From Pseudomonas fluorescens (GTDB lineage: Bacteria; Pseudomonadota; Gammaproteobacteria; Pseudomonadales; Pseudomonadaceae), in NCBI RefSeq assembly GCF_000802965.1, contig NZ_JSAK01000005.1:1-64000 (forward strand): 64,000 nt of DNA, given 5' to 3'. Both the position numbers and the translations under genes were made by a program. The notes under the pieces were generated by a model, which searched no databases, was not told where the DNA came from, and saw nothing but the letters and a program-made list of their open reading frames with translations. Positions 9,614 through 18,385 of the stretch are shown in pieces (the first letter of the stretch is position 1; each line of letters starts with the position of its first letter).

Positions 9614-11620
9614 TCAAAAAGTGGTTTTCATCGTCAGGTAAACAGCGCCACGGTCCTCAGTCGTTGCACCACCACCGGAAAAGGCTGAGTAGCCACCGGC
9701 GTAACAGGCGTAGTTTTCGTTGCCGCTGAAGGCGTTCGGCGCAGCACCGTCACCGCCATTCGGACCGGTACTCACACCACTGACATTGCACTTGTCGGCC
9801 TTGCCGAAAGAATCCACGTACTTCAGGTCGACAAAGTATTTGTTGTACACAACGGCACCCAGGCCGACTGCGTAGTTACCGGTGTCTTTGGCACCGCCAC
9901 CGGAGACCGGTGACACACCATCGAGACCGAGGTTGATCGACATCGGCGCGTTGAGGTCAACACCGGGAAACACCTGGTACCAGGTCGGTGTGAAGTTGAC
10001 CGCGATGCCCCAGTTATCCCGGGTCGGCTGATCGATGCCGCGGTAGGTGCTCTTTCCTTTGTAGAGCGCTTCATTCTTGCTATCGAGCTTGAGCAAGTTG
10101 CTGTAGTACAACTCGGCGAGCAGGGTCGCCGAATCGAACACGGGGGTTTTCGGCATGGTCATCAGACCGTTGAGCGTCCAGTGCAGGGTGTCGCCGGTGG
10201 CGGCCATGCTGTCGCCCTTCTCCGGCGTGTCATAAATCACGCCGGTGGAAGCCGTGCGCGCCGGCAACAGGCCAAGACCCTGGCCCAGACCCAGCGGACT
10301 GGTGGTGCTGACAATCGCCGGAATACTGGCCAGCGGCATGTTGTGACGAACGTTCAGGTCGGAACCCACGCTCACCCCGCCGACGTCCTTGGACAGGCTC
10401 AGGCCGACGATCTTGATGTTGTCGGCGTAGGCCATTTGATAGGTGGCAGTGTTCAGCGAGTTGAGCGTGTTGACGACCGCTGGCACTTGCCCTGCCGGAC
10501 GGGTGCCGTTGGCGTTGGCCGAGCTGATGCCCCTGGCATCCAGCCACGCTTGCGGCAGGATTTCCGAGGTTTCGCGGTAGTAAACGCCGAGGGTGCCGTC
10601 CAGCCAGGCTGGCGACCACTTGGCCATCAGGCCCCAGTCGCCGCGCTTGTCCGGTGTCAGGTCATGGCCGCGACGGACGTTGGTCAAACCGTTGCACGGC
10701 GCCAGGCCACAACCCAGCGGGCTGCCCGGAACCACGGCGTTGGTGTTGCCCAACAGGAACGATTGCGCACCGAAACCGACCAGGTCGGAACCGCCGTAAT
10801 AGGTGCCCGCTTCCGGCAAGCGCGCTTCATCCCAATCGAGGAAGTACTGCGCCGCCAGGGTCAGTTCAGGGTTGACCGTGAACGACATCGACAGCTGATT
10901 ACGCGGGACGAACAGCTCCTTGGCTTCAGTGCCTGGCGACGCGGCCAGTTTGGCCAGGTCGAGGCCGGATTGGCCGTAGCTGATCGAGTGCACCGGGTTG
11001 AGAATGGTCTCGCCCCAGAACACGTTGTGCTGGCCAGCCTTGAAGCTCAGCATCGACTCCTCGCCCACTTCGGTGCTGTAGAACACGAAGGCGTCGAGGA
11101 TTTCGCCGGACGGACCGGTGTAGTAACGCTGTGCATAGTTGCTCAGGTGCGGGCTGCCAGTGCCAACGTTGTCATTGGTAACCGGGGCCAGGCGCGGGTC
11201 GTTGGCGATCAGGCCTGACGTCGAACCGTTGCCGTTGACGAACGGGTTGGAGTTGGAGCCGGTGTTCTCATAAGCCTTGTCGTACCAGCTTGCAGCACTG
11301 ACGCGAAAGCCCATGTGGTTTTGATAGACCACGTCCATCTCGGTCAACAAGTCGACGCGATTGGTGATGTTGGTCCCGGACTTGCGGAAGTTGTAATCGC
11401 CGTCGTTGTTGTTCGGCGTTGCCAACATGCGTTTGTCAGCACTTTCGGTGCGTACGCCGTAGTTGTACTTGATGGTGTTATCGACTCGCACAGCCCAGTC
11501 CGGGTTGCCCGTTTCGATCTCTGCCCCATAAGCGGCCGGCATAATGGCGGCCAGGATAGCCGACGCCAGCAAGGTGTAGCGTGTTGTGGTGAAGCCGTGA
11601 CTCTTATTGTTGTTGTGCAT
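9614..11620 (-). CDS. DUF1302 outer-membrane protein
   Basis: This 668-residue protein has an export signal (about 1-32, ending AYGA). The long mature part is rich in Gly, Asn, Tyr and aromatic-ended beta strands and ends in phenylalanine (MKTTF), as outer-membrane barrels do. It matches the DUF1302 family, commonly paired with DUF1329. A GGCGGAG ribosome site precedes the ATG. It is the only outer-membrane component of the locus, so it probably admits the hydrophobic substrate that the downstream ligase and dehydrogenase process. That role is inference. Confidence 0.9.
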   Translation of the reverse strand: MHNNNKSHGFTTTRYTLLASAILAAIMPAAYGAEIETGNPDWAVRVDNTIKYNYGVRTESADKRMLATPNNNDGDYNFRKSGTNITNRVDLLTEMDVVYQNHMGFRVSAASWYDKAYENTGSNSNPFVNGNGSTSGLIANDPRLAPVTNDNVGTGSPHLSNYAQRYYTGPSGEILDAFVFYSTEVGEESMLSFKAGQHNVFWGETILNPVHSISYGQSGLDLAKLAASPGTEAKELFVPRNQLSMSFTVNPELTLAAQYFLDWDEARLPEAGTYYGGSDLVGFGAQSFLLGNTNAVVPGSPLGCGLAPCNGLTNVRRGHDLTPDKRGDWGLMAKWSPAWLDGTLGVYYRETSEILPQAWLDARGISSANANGTRPAGQVPAVVNTLNSLNTATYQMAYADNIKIVGLSLSKDVGGVSVGSDLNVRHNMPLASIPAIVSTTSPLGLGQGLGLLPARTASTGVIYDTPEKGDSMAATGDTLHWTLNGLMTMPKTPVFDSATLLAELYYSNLLKLDSKNEALYKGKSTYRGIDQPTRDNWGIAVNFTPTWYQVFPGVDLNAPMSINLGLDGVSPVSGGGAKDTGNYAVGLGAVVYNKYFVDLKYVDSFGKADKCNVSGVSTGPNGGDGAAPNAFSGNENYACYAGGYSAFSGGGATTEDRGAVYLTMKTTF

Positions 11621-11742
11621 TGCGTTGTCTCCGCCTTTTTGTATTTGTTTTTAGCGCAGCCGCCCTCGCGCGGCCAGGTGAGGCCAGCGTTTCAGGGGTG
11701 AGGGCAAATGCCGGTCGGGATGCGGCCCGACTGGCTCCTGTA

Positions 11743-12309
11743 CTAGCGGTCCAGCTCCAGGATGAGTTCTTCGGCCTGGGGCCAGTGACCGAAACCGGCC
11801 GCCGGGTTGAGGTGGCCGACATCGCCCAGATTGAGCAATTCGGCGCCCCAGCCATGGGCCAGGTGAGTGGCAGCGTCCAGGCTGGCCAGGTGATCGTTGG
11901 TGCTGGCAGCCACCAGGCTACGGAAGGGCAGTCGGTTTTTGGGTAGAGGATCCCAACCGTTGCTGCGCAGGGTTTCAGGGGATGGGTAATTGGCGGGCCA
12001 CGCCGCATTCAGATCCGGTGGCGCGGCCAGCAAAGCACCCTTGATCGGACGAGTGAACTGCGCAGCCCAGTGCGCGACCATCAACACACCGGCACTGTGG
12101 GCAACCAGAATCACCGGCCCGTCGATCTGTTCAAGTTCGTGCTGGATCGCCCGGACACGCGCCTGGCAATCGAGCTTGTCGGTCTCGAGCGGCGGCACGC
12201 TGCGTACTTTGCTCAATCTGGCTTCCAGCAGCGTTTGCCAATGTTCGGCAACGTGCTCGCGCAGACCGGGTACGATCAAAACGGTGGCAGCAGTTTGCAG
12301 TTTGTCCAC
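11743..12309 (-). CDS. RBBP9/YdeN-type alpha/beta hydrolase
   Basis: The protein contains the serine-hydrolase nucleophile elbow AHSAG, an early IVPGLR strand and a late GHLNP segment supplying the likely catalytic histidine. It matches the RBBP9/YdeN family, which averages about 185 residues. The GTG at 12309 (ribosome site AAAGGTG) gives 188 residues and is preferred. An ATG at 12417 and a GTG at 12450 in the same frame would add a basic, poorly conserved-looking leader. The gene heads the minus-strand run and could hydrolyse an ester or thioester of the imported substrate. The hydrolase fold is certain; the start is not. Confidence 0.8.
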   Translation of the reverse strand: MDKLQTAATVLIVPGLREHVAEHWQTLLEARLSKVRSVPPLETDKLDCQARVRAIQHELEQIDGPVILVAHSAGVLMVAHWAAQFTRPIKGALLAAPPDLNAAWPANYPSPETLRSNGWDPLPKNRLPFRSLVAASTNDHLASLDAATHLAHGWGAELLNLGDVGHLNPAAGFGHWPQAEELILELDR

Positions 12310-12661
12310 GTCAACACCTTTGCTTTCTCGATGACTCGACTGGCTCTTTCGCCAGGGGCTTTTTGTAGTGTCGACATTAAAGAGCGCCCACCCGCTACGC
12401 TTTACATTGGACGTCATGCACTTTTCTTTTGATGACAAATTGTCGGACACTCAGACGTGTGACCCATGGTCTAAAATCAGCGCAGGTTGGCGCAGGGTCA
12501 CTGTAATCAACGGATGAGGTGCGATCGCTCCGTATCGTGCAGTTCACAGGGCACGGGACAGCAGCAAAACATCCCTTACATGACAACTGTTCAACAGCCC
12601 ACGTGCTGGATATAGTCGCCACGCTCACGCCAATTGCCATCGGCCCAGGGAAGACCTTCGA
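12310..12661. promoter_or_regulatory. divergent promoter region between hydrolase operon and AraC gene
   Basis: This stretch of about 350 bases separates the preferred hydrolase start from the AraC start. It must contain the promoters of both units unless the longer hydrolase start at 12417 is used. A TATAGT hexamer at 12611-12616 is a plausible -10 for the regulator gene, but no good -35 is visible. I see no further gene in it. Confidence 0.4.
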
Positions 12662-13705
12662 ATGCCCAAGTTTGTTCGCGCCGCCGTGTTGACCAACTAC
12701 CTGGAGGTTACCCAGTACCTGGGGTTCAACCCGCGTGACGTATTGGCCGGCGCAGGCCTGAGCAGAGCCCAGTTGCAAGCCCCTGAATCACGCATCACCA
12801 TCGATGCCGCCGTGCGCCTGCTGGAAGACTCGGCGGCCGCCAGCGGTTGCCAGACCTTTGGCCTGAGCATGGCCGAGTCGCGCCAGCTCTCGGACTTCGG
12901 GGTGGTCAGCCTGCTGCTTAGCCACCAGCGTACCTTGCGCGATGCCTTGCAGGTGGTGCTGAACTATCGGCACCTGATGAACAATTCGCTGGCGATCTTC
13001 GTCGAAGAGGCCGGCAAAATGGTGATCATCCGCGAAGAGGTGGTCACCGAATCGCCGATGCCCAGCAAGCAGGCCACGGAGCTGGCCATCGGTGTGATGT
13101 TCCGCCTGTGTGCCGCACTGCTCGGCAGCCACTGGCATCCCTACAGCGTCAATTTCATGCACCAGCCACCAGACAACCTGCAACTGCATCGGCGCCTGTT
13201 CGGTTGCAACCTGGAGTTCGGCAGCGAGTTCAACGGTATCGTCTGCCCCAATACCAGCCTCGACCTGCCCAACCCCCATGCCGACCCCGCCATGGCCCGT
13301 TACGCCCAAAGCTACCTCGATTCGCTGCAGAACGACGAAGGCGCCTCGTTGCTGTTCGAAGTGCGCAAGGCCATCTACATGCTGTTGCCCATGGGACGCG
13401 CCACCATCGAGCAGATCGCCCAGACCCAAGGCATGAACGTGCGCACCTTGCAACGCCGCCTCAAGGAAGACGGCTGCGCTTTCAACGACGTGATCAACGA
13501 CGTGCGCCGCGACTTGGTGCTGCGTTACCTGGAAAACCCGAACTACCCGCTCAGCCGCATTGCCGACATGCTCGGCTATTCCATGGCGAGTTCGTTTACG
13601 CGCTGGTTCATCAGCCAGTTCGGCATGCCACCGGCGACGTGGCGCGCACAAAAGCAGGGCTCGGCAAAAGCCCCGACGGACGCTACCCCTCCAAAGACCT
13701 CCTGA
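12662..13705 (+). CDS. AraC-family regulator with arabinose-binding-like N-terminal domain
   Basis: This 347-residue regulator has an N-terminal domain of about 200 residues of the PF12625 (OruR-like) type and a C-terminal double helix-turn-helix (AraC/XylS type) at about 235-330, with MNVRTLQRRL and RIADMLGYS motifs. It diverges from the hydrolase/DUF1302/DUF1329 operon and is the obvious candidate to control it. It also lies next to the BKACE/TauD operon, which ends convergently on it. Regulators of this group usually respond to a small catabolic substrate. The ligand cannot be deduced. Confidence 0.9.
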   Translation: MPKFVRAAVLTNYLEVTQYLGFNPRDVLAGAGLSRAQLQAPESRITIDAAVRLLEDSAAASGCQTFGLSMAESRQLSDFGVVSLLLSHQRTLRDALQVVLNYRHLMNNSLAIFVEEAGKMVIIREEVVTESPMPSKQATELAIGVMFRLCAALLGSHWHPYSVNFMHQPPDNLQLHRRLFGCNLEFGSEFNGIVCPNTSLDLPNPHADPAMARYAQSYLDSLQNDEGASLLFEVRKAIYMLLPMGRATIEQIAQTQGMNVRTLQRRLKEDGCAFNDVINDVRRDLVLRYLENPNYPLSRIADMLGYSMASSFTRWFISQFGMPPATWRAQKQGSAKAPTDATPPKTS

Positions 13706-13715
13706 TATCGCGGCC

Positions 13716-13776
13716 AAAAAAAACGGCGACTGCTGGTACAGTCGCCGTGTAAAGACCGGTGTTTGTGACACCGGTC
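13716..13776 (-). terminator. terminator of the YeiH operon, with second hairpin
   Basis: A perfect 10-bp stem (ACGGCGACTG at 13723-13732, partner 13739-13748) is bordered on its left by eight A residues. On the minus strand this reads as hairpin followed by a U tract, placing it downstream of the minus-strand operon ending at 13836. A second stem (GACCGGTGT, 13754-13762, with 13768-13776) precedes it. On the plus strand neither hairpin is followed by T residues. Confidence 0.75.
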
Positions 13777-13835
13777 GAGAGCTTCACTGTGACGAGGAGC
13801 CAGCCCAGTGAAGCCCTGCCATAAACCTTGCGTTC

Positions 13836-14846
13836 TCAGAGCCCCCAGTGCAGCAGCAACAGCACCAGCACGACCAGGAACACCGTCTCCCCGACCATCA
13901 GCAGGATTGGCTTGATACCGACCGAGGCCAGCTCCTTGAGCCGAGTCTTCATGCCCAGGGCACTGATGGAAATCACCAGGCACCAGCGCGACAATTCGTT
14001 GACCGAACCCTGCACCGCCGGGGCTATCCAACCGGTGCTGTTGATGCACGCAAGAATCAGAAAACCAACGGCGAACCACGGCAGCAACGGTGGACGTTTG
14101 CCCGTCGGATCGGCGCCCTGCATGCGAGTAATCATGGCGGCGGTGACGATCACCGGCAGCAGCATCGCAACCCGCATCAACTTGACCACCGTGGCCGTGT
14201 CGCCGGTCTCGGTCGACATGCTGTAACCGGCGCCGACCACCTGGGCCACGTCGTGGATGGTGGCGCCGAGGAACACGCCCGCCACCTGCGGCGACAACTG
14301 CAGCCAGTTCGCGATCATCGGATAGACGATCATGGCCATGGTCGATAGCGCGGAAACGCCGATCACCGTGAACAAGGTCGCACGTTCTTTTTGCGGATGG
14401 TTCGGCAGCGCCGCCGCCAGTGCCAGTGCCGCCGAAGCACCGCAAATCGCCGTCGCGCCACCGGTGAGCATGCCGAACAGACGCTGGAAGCCCAGGGCCT
14501 TGGCCGCGATCACAGAAACGCTGATGGTCACCACCACCAGAATCACCACCAGCGCAATCGGCTTCCAGCCCAGCGCCGCCATTTGTTCGAGGGTGATGCG
14601 CATGCCCAGCAGCGCCACGCCGATACGCAACACGGTGCGCGCAGTGAACTCGACCCCGGCCTTGCACGGGCCGTCATCGGCGAGAAAATTCAGCGCCATG
14701 CCCAGCAACAGGGCGAACAACATGACGGGCGCACCGTAGTGCTCGGACAAAAACGACGCGGCGGCCGCGACGATCAGGCTGACGATAAAGCCCGGGGCCA
14801 ACTCGCGTGTGCGGCTATGGATACGGGTAAGGGCGATGGCGCTCAT
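13836..14846 (-). CDS. YeiH/PSE-family putative sulfate or sulfite exporter
   Basis: This 336-residue polytopic membrane protein of the UPF0324/YeiH (putative sulfate exporter) family has about ten hydrophobic helices and a family-like GGATAICGASAAL segment. I chose the ATG at 14846: it follows GAGGAGG and overlaps the Rieske stop by four bases, while the longer frame only reads through that gene. In taurine and other sulfonate gene clusters, members of this family (e.g. TauZ) are proposed to export sulfite or sulfate released by desulfonation. Its place at the end of an operon with a TauD-type dioxygenase makes that role plausible here. Confidence 0.87.
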   Translation of the reverse strand: MSAIALTRIHSRTRELAPGFIVSLIVAAAASFLSEHYGAPVMLFALLLGMALNFLADDGPCKAGVEFTARTVLRIGVALLGMRITLEQMAALGWKPIALVVILVVVTISVSVIAAKALGFQRLFGMLTGGATAICGASAALALAAALPNHPQKERATLFTVIGVSALSTMAMIVYPMIANWLQLSPQVAGVFLGATIHDVAQVVGAGYSMSTETGDTATVVKLMRVAMLLPVIVTAAMITRMQGADPTGKRPPLLPWFAVGFLILACINSTGWIAPAVQGSVNELSRWCLVISISALGMKTRLKELASVGIKPILLMVGETVFLVVLVLLLLHWGL

Positions 14847-15169
14847 GGCGCGGCCTCCTCGGGAACAATCACGATAAACGCCTGGCCGTCGATGATCTCG
14901 ACCGGGTAGTTGTTGACTTTGACCTGGGTGGAATTGAGCAAGTAGCCGCTGTGCAAATCGAAGCGCAAACCATGGGCGAGGCATTGAATCACCCGGCCAT
15001 CAAGGCGCCCGCCACACAGCGAGGAGCCCTGGTGCGGGCAGCTGTCGTCGATGGCGAACAGCTGTCCATCGACGTTGAACAACGCCAGGCTTTTGTCTTC
15101 GAATTCGAACAGCGCACGGCCACCGGCCTGCGGGTATTTCCCGGCAGGTACGGGGATGCGCCGAGTCAT
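14843..15169 (-). CDS. Rieske [2Fe-2S] ferredoxin-like protein
   Basis: This 108-residue protein carries both halves of a Rieske cluster site: C44-P-H46 (in SCPHQGSSL) and C63-L-A-H66 (in CLAHGLRF). There is no signal or membrane segment, so it is a soluble cytoplasmic electron carrier of the type that serves oxygenases. It overlaps both neighbours by four bases (ATGA). No classical Rieske oxygenase is present; the only oxygenase nearby is the TauD-like enzyme, which normally does not need a ferredoxin. It could be a redox partner of an enzyme elsewhere or a sensing subunit. Confidence 0.88.
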   Translation of the reverse strand: MTRRIPVPAGKYPQAGGRALFEFEDKSLALFNVDGQLFAIDDSCPHQGSSLCGGRLDGRVIQCLAHGLRFDLHSGYLLNSTQVKVNNYPVEIIDGQAFIVIVPEEAAP

Positions 15170-15828
15170 GCCGGTTGCCGCTCGAGTTCACTGTCCTTGA
15201 TTGCCTGGTTCATGGCCGCGAGCAGCGCCTGGGCTGGTTGCGCACCGATGACCGTCATTCGGCGGTCGAACTGAAAGCTCGGCACGCCACTGGTTGCGTC
15301 GGGCGATCCTTCAAATGGCGTACCGTCGCCCTTCAGGCAATCGAGCACCACGTTGGTATCGACGCCGCAGGAGCGGGCGATATCGAGCAAGGTCTCACGG
15401 CAGCCGAGGTTCTCGCGTCTCAGGAAGTAAGCGGCGAACAGTCGTTCAAGCAACATTTCACGCTGAGCGGTATTACCCAGTTCACTGACACGCTCGAACA
15501 TACGATGGGCGTCGGCGGTGTTGGGCATCGTCTCGATGCGGCTGAGGTCGATGGCCAGCCCTACCGCTCCGGCAGCCTGCTGCACCTGGGCTTGACGCAT
15601 GGTCACGGCGTCGGCATTACCCAGGCGCTTGCGGTAGAAATCGGCGAAGGGCTCACCCTGTACCGGCAACTGCGGCAACAACTGCGCGCCATGCCACACC
15701 GTGGTGATCTTCACGTCCGGGTGGCGACTGAGGAACTGTACCTGCGCATGCTCCAATTGGCGTTTGCCGATCAGGCACCATGGGCAGATAAAATCGAAAA
15801 ACACATCAATCTGTAAACGACGACTCAC
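15166..15828 (-). CDS. DsbA/FrnE-family thiol oxidoreductase
   Basis: This 220-residue protein has a thioredoxin fold with active site CPWC at 15-18 near the N-terminus. It matches the FrnE/2-hydroxychromene-2-carboxylate isomerase-like branch of the DsbA family. No signal peptide is seen, so it is cytoplasmic, unlike classical DsbA. Four-base overlaps with the genes on both sides indicate translational coupling. In the catabolic operon it may act as a glutathione- or thiol-dependent isomerase or oxidoreductase; that is inferred only from the family and context. Confidence 0.85.
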   Translation of the reverse strand: MSRRLQIDVFFDFICPWCLIGKRQLEHAQVQFLSRHPDVKITTVWHGAQLLPQLPVQGEPFADFYRKRLGNADAVTMRQAQVQQAAGAVGLAIDLSRIETMPNTADAHRMFERVSELGNTAQREMLLERLFAAYFLRRENLGCRETLLDIARSCGVDTNVVLDCLKGDGTPFEGSPDATSGVPSFQFDRRMTVIGAQPAQALLAAMNQAIKDSELERQPA

Positions 15829-17153
15829 AACTTCACCTCTATCCCGGCTGCACTGACAGGTTCAGGCACGCTCTGACCTTCAAGCCGGGCGATATCTTTT
15901 TGGTAATGACACTTGGCATAAAAGAACACCGCTGCCGCCGCGAGGCTGACCAGTGGCACCAATTGGAACGCGGCATGCAGGCCGATAAGGTCGGACACGC
16001 GACCCGTCAGGAACGGCCCGGGCGCCAGGCCCAGCAGGTTATTGGCCAGGGTCAGCGTGGCGAACGCCGTACCGTGGACCGAGTAATGGGTCAGGTTGGC
16101 AACCATCGCGCCGGCCGGGCCGGTGGTACCGGTGGCAATCGACATGCCCAGGCAGATCAGCAGCAGTTGCACCGGCCCCGCCTGCAAGGCAAACGCCGCC
16201 GACAGCAGCAGGCAGCTACCCAGGCAAAAAGCGATGGCCAGGCTGACCTTGCGCTCCGGCGAGTTACGGCACAGGCGATCGCTGAGAATGCCGCACAGGA
16301 TCATCCCGGCGCCGCTGCACAACACGATGATCGCCGCCATACCGCCAGCCTTGTCCGTAGGCATTTCGTAGTAGCGATTGAGGTAGCTGGGAATCCACAC
16401 CATCACCGTGCCGCCGACGAACAGCTGCAGGCCACTGCCGACGTAGGTAGCCACCACCGAACGGCTGGACCACAGCGTACGCAATGGACGCTTGACCGCT
16501 ACCACCTTGTTCGCCAGTTGCGCTGCACGCTTGGGCGCAATGCGCGCTTCCTTGACGATGATCGGGTAAAGCACCGCCAGCACCAGGCCGAACAGCGCCA
16601 TGCCGGCAAACGACCAGCGCCAGCCGAGCTTGGCCGCGATCGCACCGCCCAACGCCATGCCCAGCACCGAGCCGAACATGCCGCCGGCCATGAAGGCACT
16701 GGCCAGGGTGGCGCGCATGTGTTTCGGAAACACCGAAATCACCACCGCGATGCCGACGCTGCCGTAGGCCGCCTCGCCAACGCCGACCATGAACCGGGCA
16801 ATGAACATTTGCTGGTAGTCCTGCGCCACGGCGCAACCCAGCGTGGCCAGGCTCCACAGCAGTGCCATCAGCGCGAGGCTTTTGACCCGGCCAAAACGGT
16901 CAGCCATCAACGACAGCGGGAATGTCAGCAGGCCGACCATCAGGGCAACGATGCCGCTGAGCAACCCGAGCTGGCCGTCGCTCAAGGCCCATTCGCCCTT
17001 GAGCAGCGGGAACACCGCGTTCAGGACCTGACGCGACATGTAATCGGAAATCAACAGGCCGAACGTCAGTGCAAAGACGATCCAGGCATATTGGCGCGCA
17101 ACGCCGGCTCCGTTGGAGTCGTCATCGTCGGCGGCGATTGGGTGAAAGGCCAT
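15825..17153 (-). CDS. MFS transporter
   Basis: This 442-residue protein has twelve predicted membrane helices and a major facilitator signature in the loop after helix 2 (MADRFGRVKSLALM), matching the G-x-x-x-D-R-x-G-R motif A. The central cytoplasmic loop (about residue 200-220) is basic. It lies between the BKACE gene (92-base gap) and the DsbA-like gene (four-base overlap), so it probably imports the organic-acid substrate of the operon. The direction of transport and the substrate are not evident. Confidence 0.9.
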   Translation of the reverse strand: MAFHPIAADDDDSNGAGVARQYAWIVFALTFGLLISDYMSRQVLNAVFPLLKGEWALSDGQLGLLSGIVALMVGLLTFPLSLMADRFGRVKSLALMALLWSLATLGCAVAQDYQQMFIARFMVGVGEAAYGSVGIAVVISVFPKHMRATLASAFMAGGMFGSVLGMALGGAIAAKLGWRWSFAGMALFGLVLAVLYPIIVKEARIAPKRAAQLANKVVAVKRPLRTLWSSRSVVATYVGSGLQLFVGGTVMVWIPSYLNRYYEMPTDKAGGMAAIIVLCSGAGMILCGILSDRLCRNSPERKVSLAIAFCLGSCLLLSAAFALQAGPVQLLLICLGMSIATGTTGPAGAMVANLTHYSVHGTAFATLTLANNLLGLAPGPFLTGRVSDLIGLHAAFQLVPLVSLAAAAVFFYAKCHYQKDIARLEGQSVPEPVSAAGIEVKL

Positions 17154-17245
17154 GCAGCCTCCTCAAAAGCTTTTATTTATTGTTGTTATCAAGCGTGTTG
17201 CAGTGCAGCGGACGAGAGGTCACGGCCCCTCGTCCGGACCACCGG

Positions 17246-18298
17246 TCAGCCGCGTTGCGGCACACCTTTTTGCCCAGCCTTGCGGTTGGGGGCCATACCG
17301 TTGGCGAGCAGGGTTTCTTCGATGCTCTGGTACTCCACGCCGATGCGGTAGATCTCGCGGGCTTCTTTGCCGGTAGCGATTTCGCGACCCAGTTCGTGGG
17401 CGATGCGCACGGTTTGCTTGATCTGCGCGACCGAGCCGAAACGCTCGCCCTTGTGATCAATAATAGTGTCTTCGTTGCCCACACGCGGGTGCAGCCCCAT
17501 GGACATCGCCATGGTGTTGAACGGCAGTACGTTCTTGAGCAGCGACTCGGAGGTCAGGGTGCAACCGTTCGGAACGCGATGGATGAAGTTGAAGAAGTTG
17601 AACGGGTTCGGGCCGTCGAAGCCGCCGCCGATGCCGATCCAGGTCAGGTTCAGCGGGCCTTTGTAGACGCCACGGCGTACCAGGCGCTCAAGGGTTTCCA
17701 GAGCGTGCATGCCGGTCAGCTGGAAGTGCGGCTGAATGCCGTTGTCCATCAGGCGCTTGAGGTGCTCGGCAACCCAGGCCGGGCCGGCCGGTACGGTCAT
17801 TTCGCTGTAGGCCGCGTGGATCATCGGGTTGTCCAGAGAAGTGCCCTTCAGGTACTCCGGATACAGCAACTCCATGATGTTCATCTGGGTGGTGTTGATC
17901 GCGACGGTGACCTGATCCGGTTTCGGCGTCAGCTCGGCCAGCATGTGGCGAGTGTCGTCGGACAGCCACTTGGCGGCTTCACCATCGCTTTCCGGAGCGA
18001 AGGAGATCGAACCACCGACCTGGATGATCATGTCTGGCACGGCTTCACGTACACCGGCGATCAGCTCGTTGAATTTCGACAGGCGCTTGGAGCCCTTGCC
18101 GTCCAGTTCACGCACGTGCAAGTGCAGCACGGTGGCACCGGCTTCGTAGCATTCGACCGCTTTCTGGACCTGTTCATCCATGGTCAGCGGGATGTCTTCC
18201 GGGAAGTCTTCCGGCATCCATTCCGGGCCGTACGGGGCCACGGTGATGACCACCTTTTCCATGTTTTCCGGGTGCAGGGAATCGTCGAAGAATTGCAT
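17246..18298 (-). CDS. BKACE-family beta-keto acid cleavage enzyme
   Basis: This 350-residue protein belongs to the 3-keto-5-aminohexanoate cleavage (BKACE, DUF849) family. These are zinc enzymes that condense a beta-keto acid with acetyl-CoA and split it into acetoacetate and a new acyl-CoA. The metal-binding H59-x-H61 in HLHVRE is present, and GGS and glycine-rich barrel segments follow. It is about 40-70 residues longer than most family members. Neighbours are the TauD-like oxygenase upstream and the MFS carrier downstream. The family is firm; which beta-keto acid it splits is open, and dehydrocarnitine-type or sulfonated substrates are possibilities. Confidence 0.9.
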   Translation of the reverse strand: MQFFDDSLHPENMEKVVITVAPYGPEWMPEDFPEDIPLTMDEQVQKAVECYEAGATVLHLHVRELDGKGSKRLSKFNELIAGVREAVPDMIIQVGGSISFAPESDGEAAKWLSDDTRHMLAELTPKPDQVTVAINTTQMNIMELLYPEYLKGTSLDNPMIHAAYSEMTVPAGPAWVAEHLKRLMDNGIQPHFQLTGMHALETLERLVRRGVYKGPLNLTWIGIGGGFDGPNPFNFFNFIHRVPNGCTLTSESLLKNVLPFNTMAMSMGLHPRVGNEDTIIDHKGERFGSVAQIKQTVRIAHELGREIATGKEAREIYRIGVEYQSIEETLLANGMAPNRKAGQKGVPQRG

Positions 18299-18385
18299 GA
18301 TTTACTCCAGTTCTTATGATTGTCCCGCCCACCCGGGGTCGTGCCGGGCAGACGTATTCACGAGTGCGTATGCAGAGGGGGTGGA

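Noticed and set aside
13716..13776. Hairpins as terminator of the plus-strand AraC gene
   Set aside because: The A tract is on the left, so the U tract follows the hairpin only on the minus strand. The hairpins fit the convergent YeiH operon.
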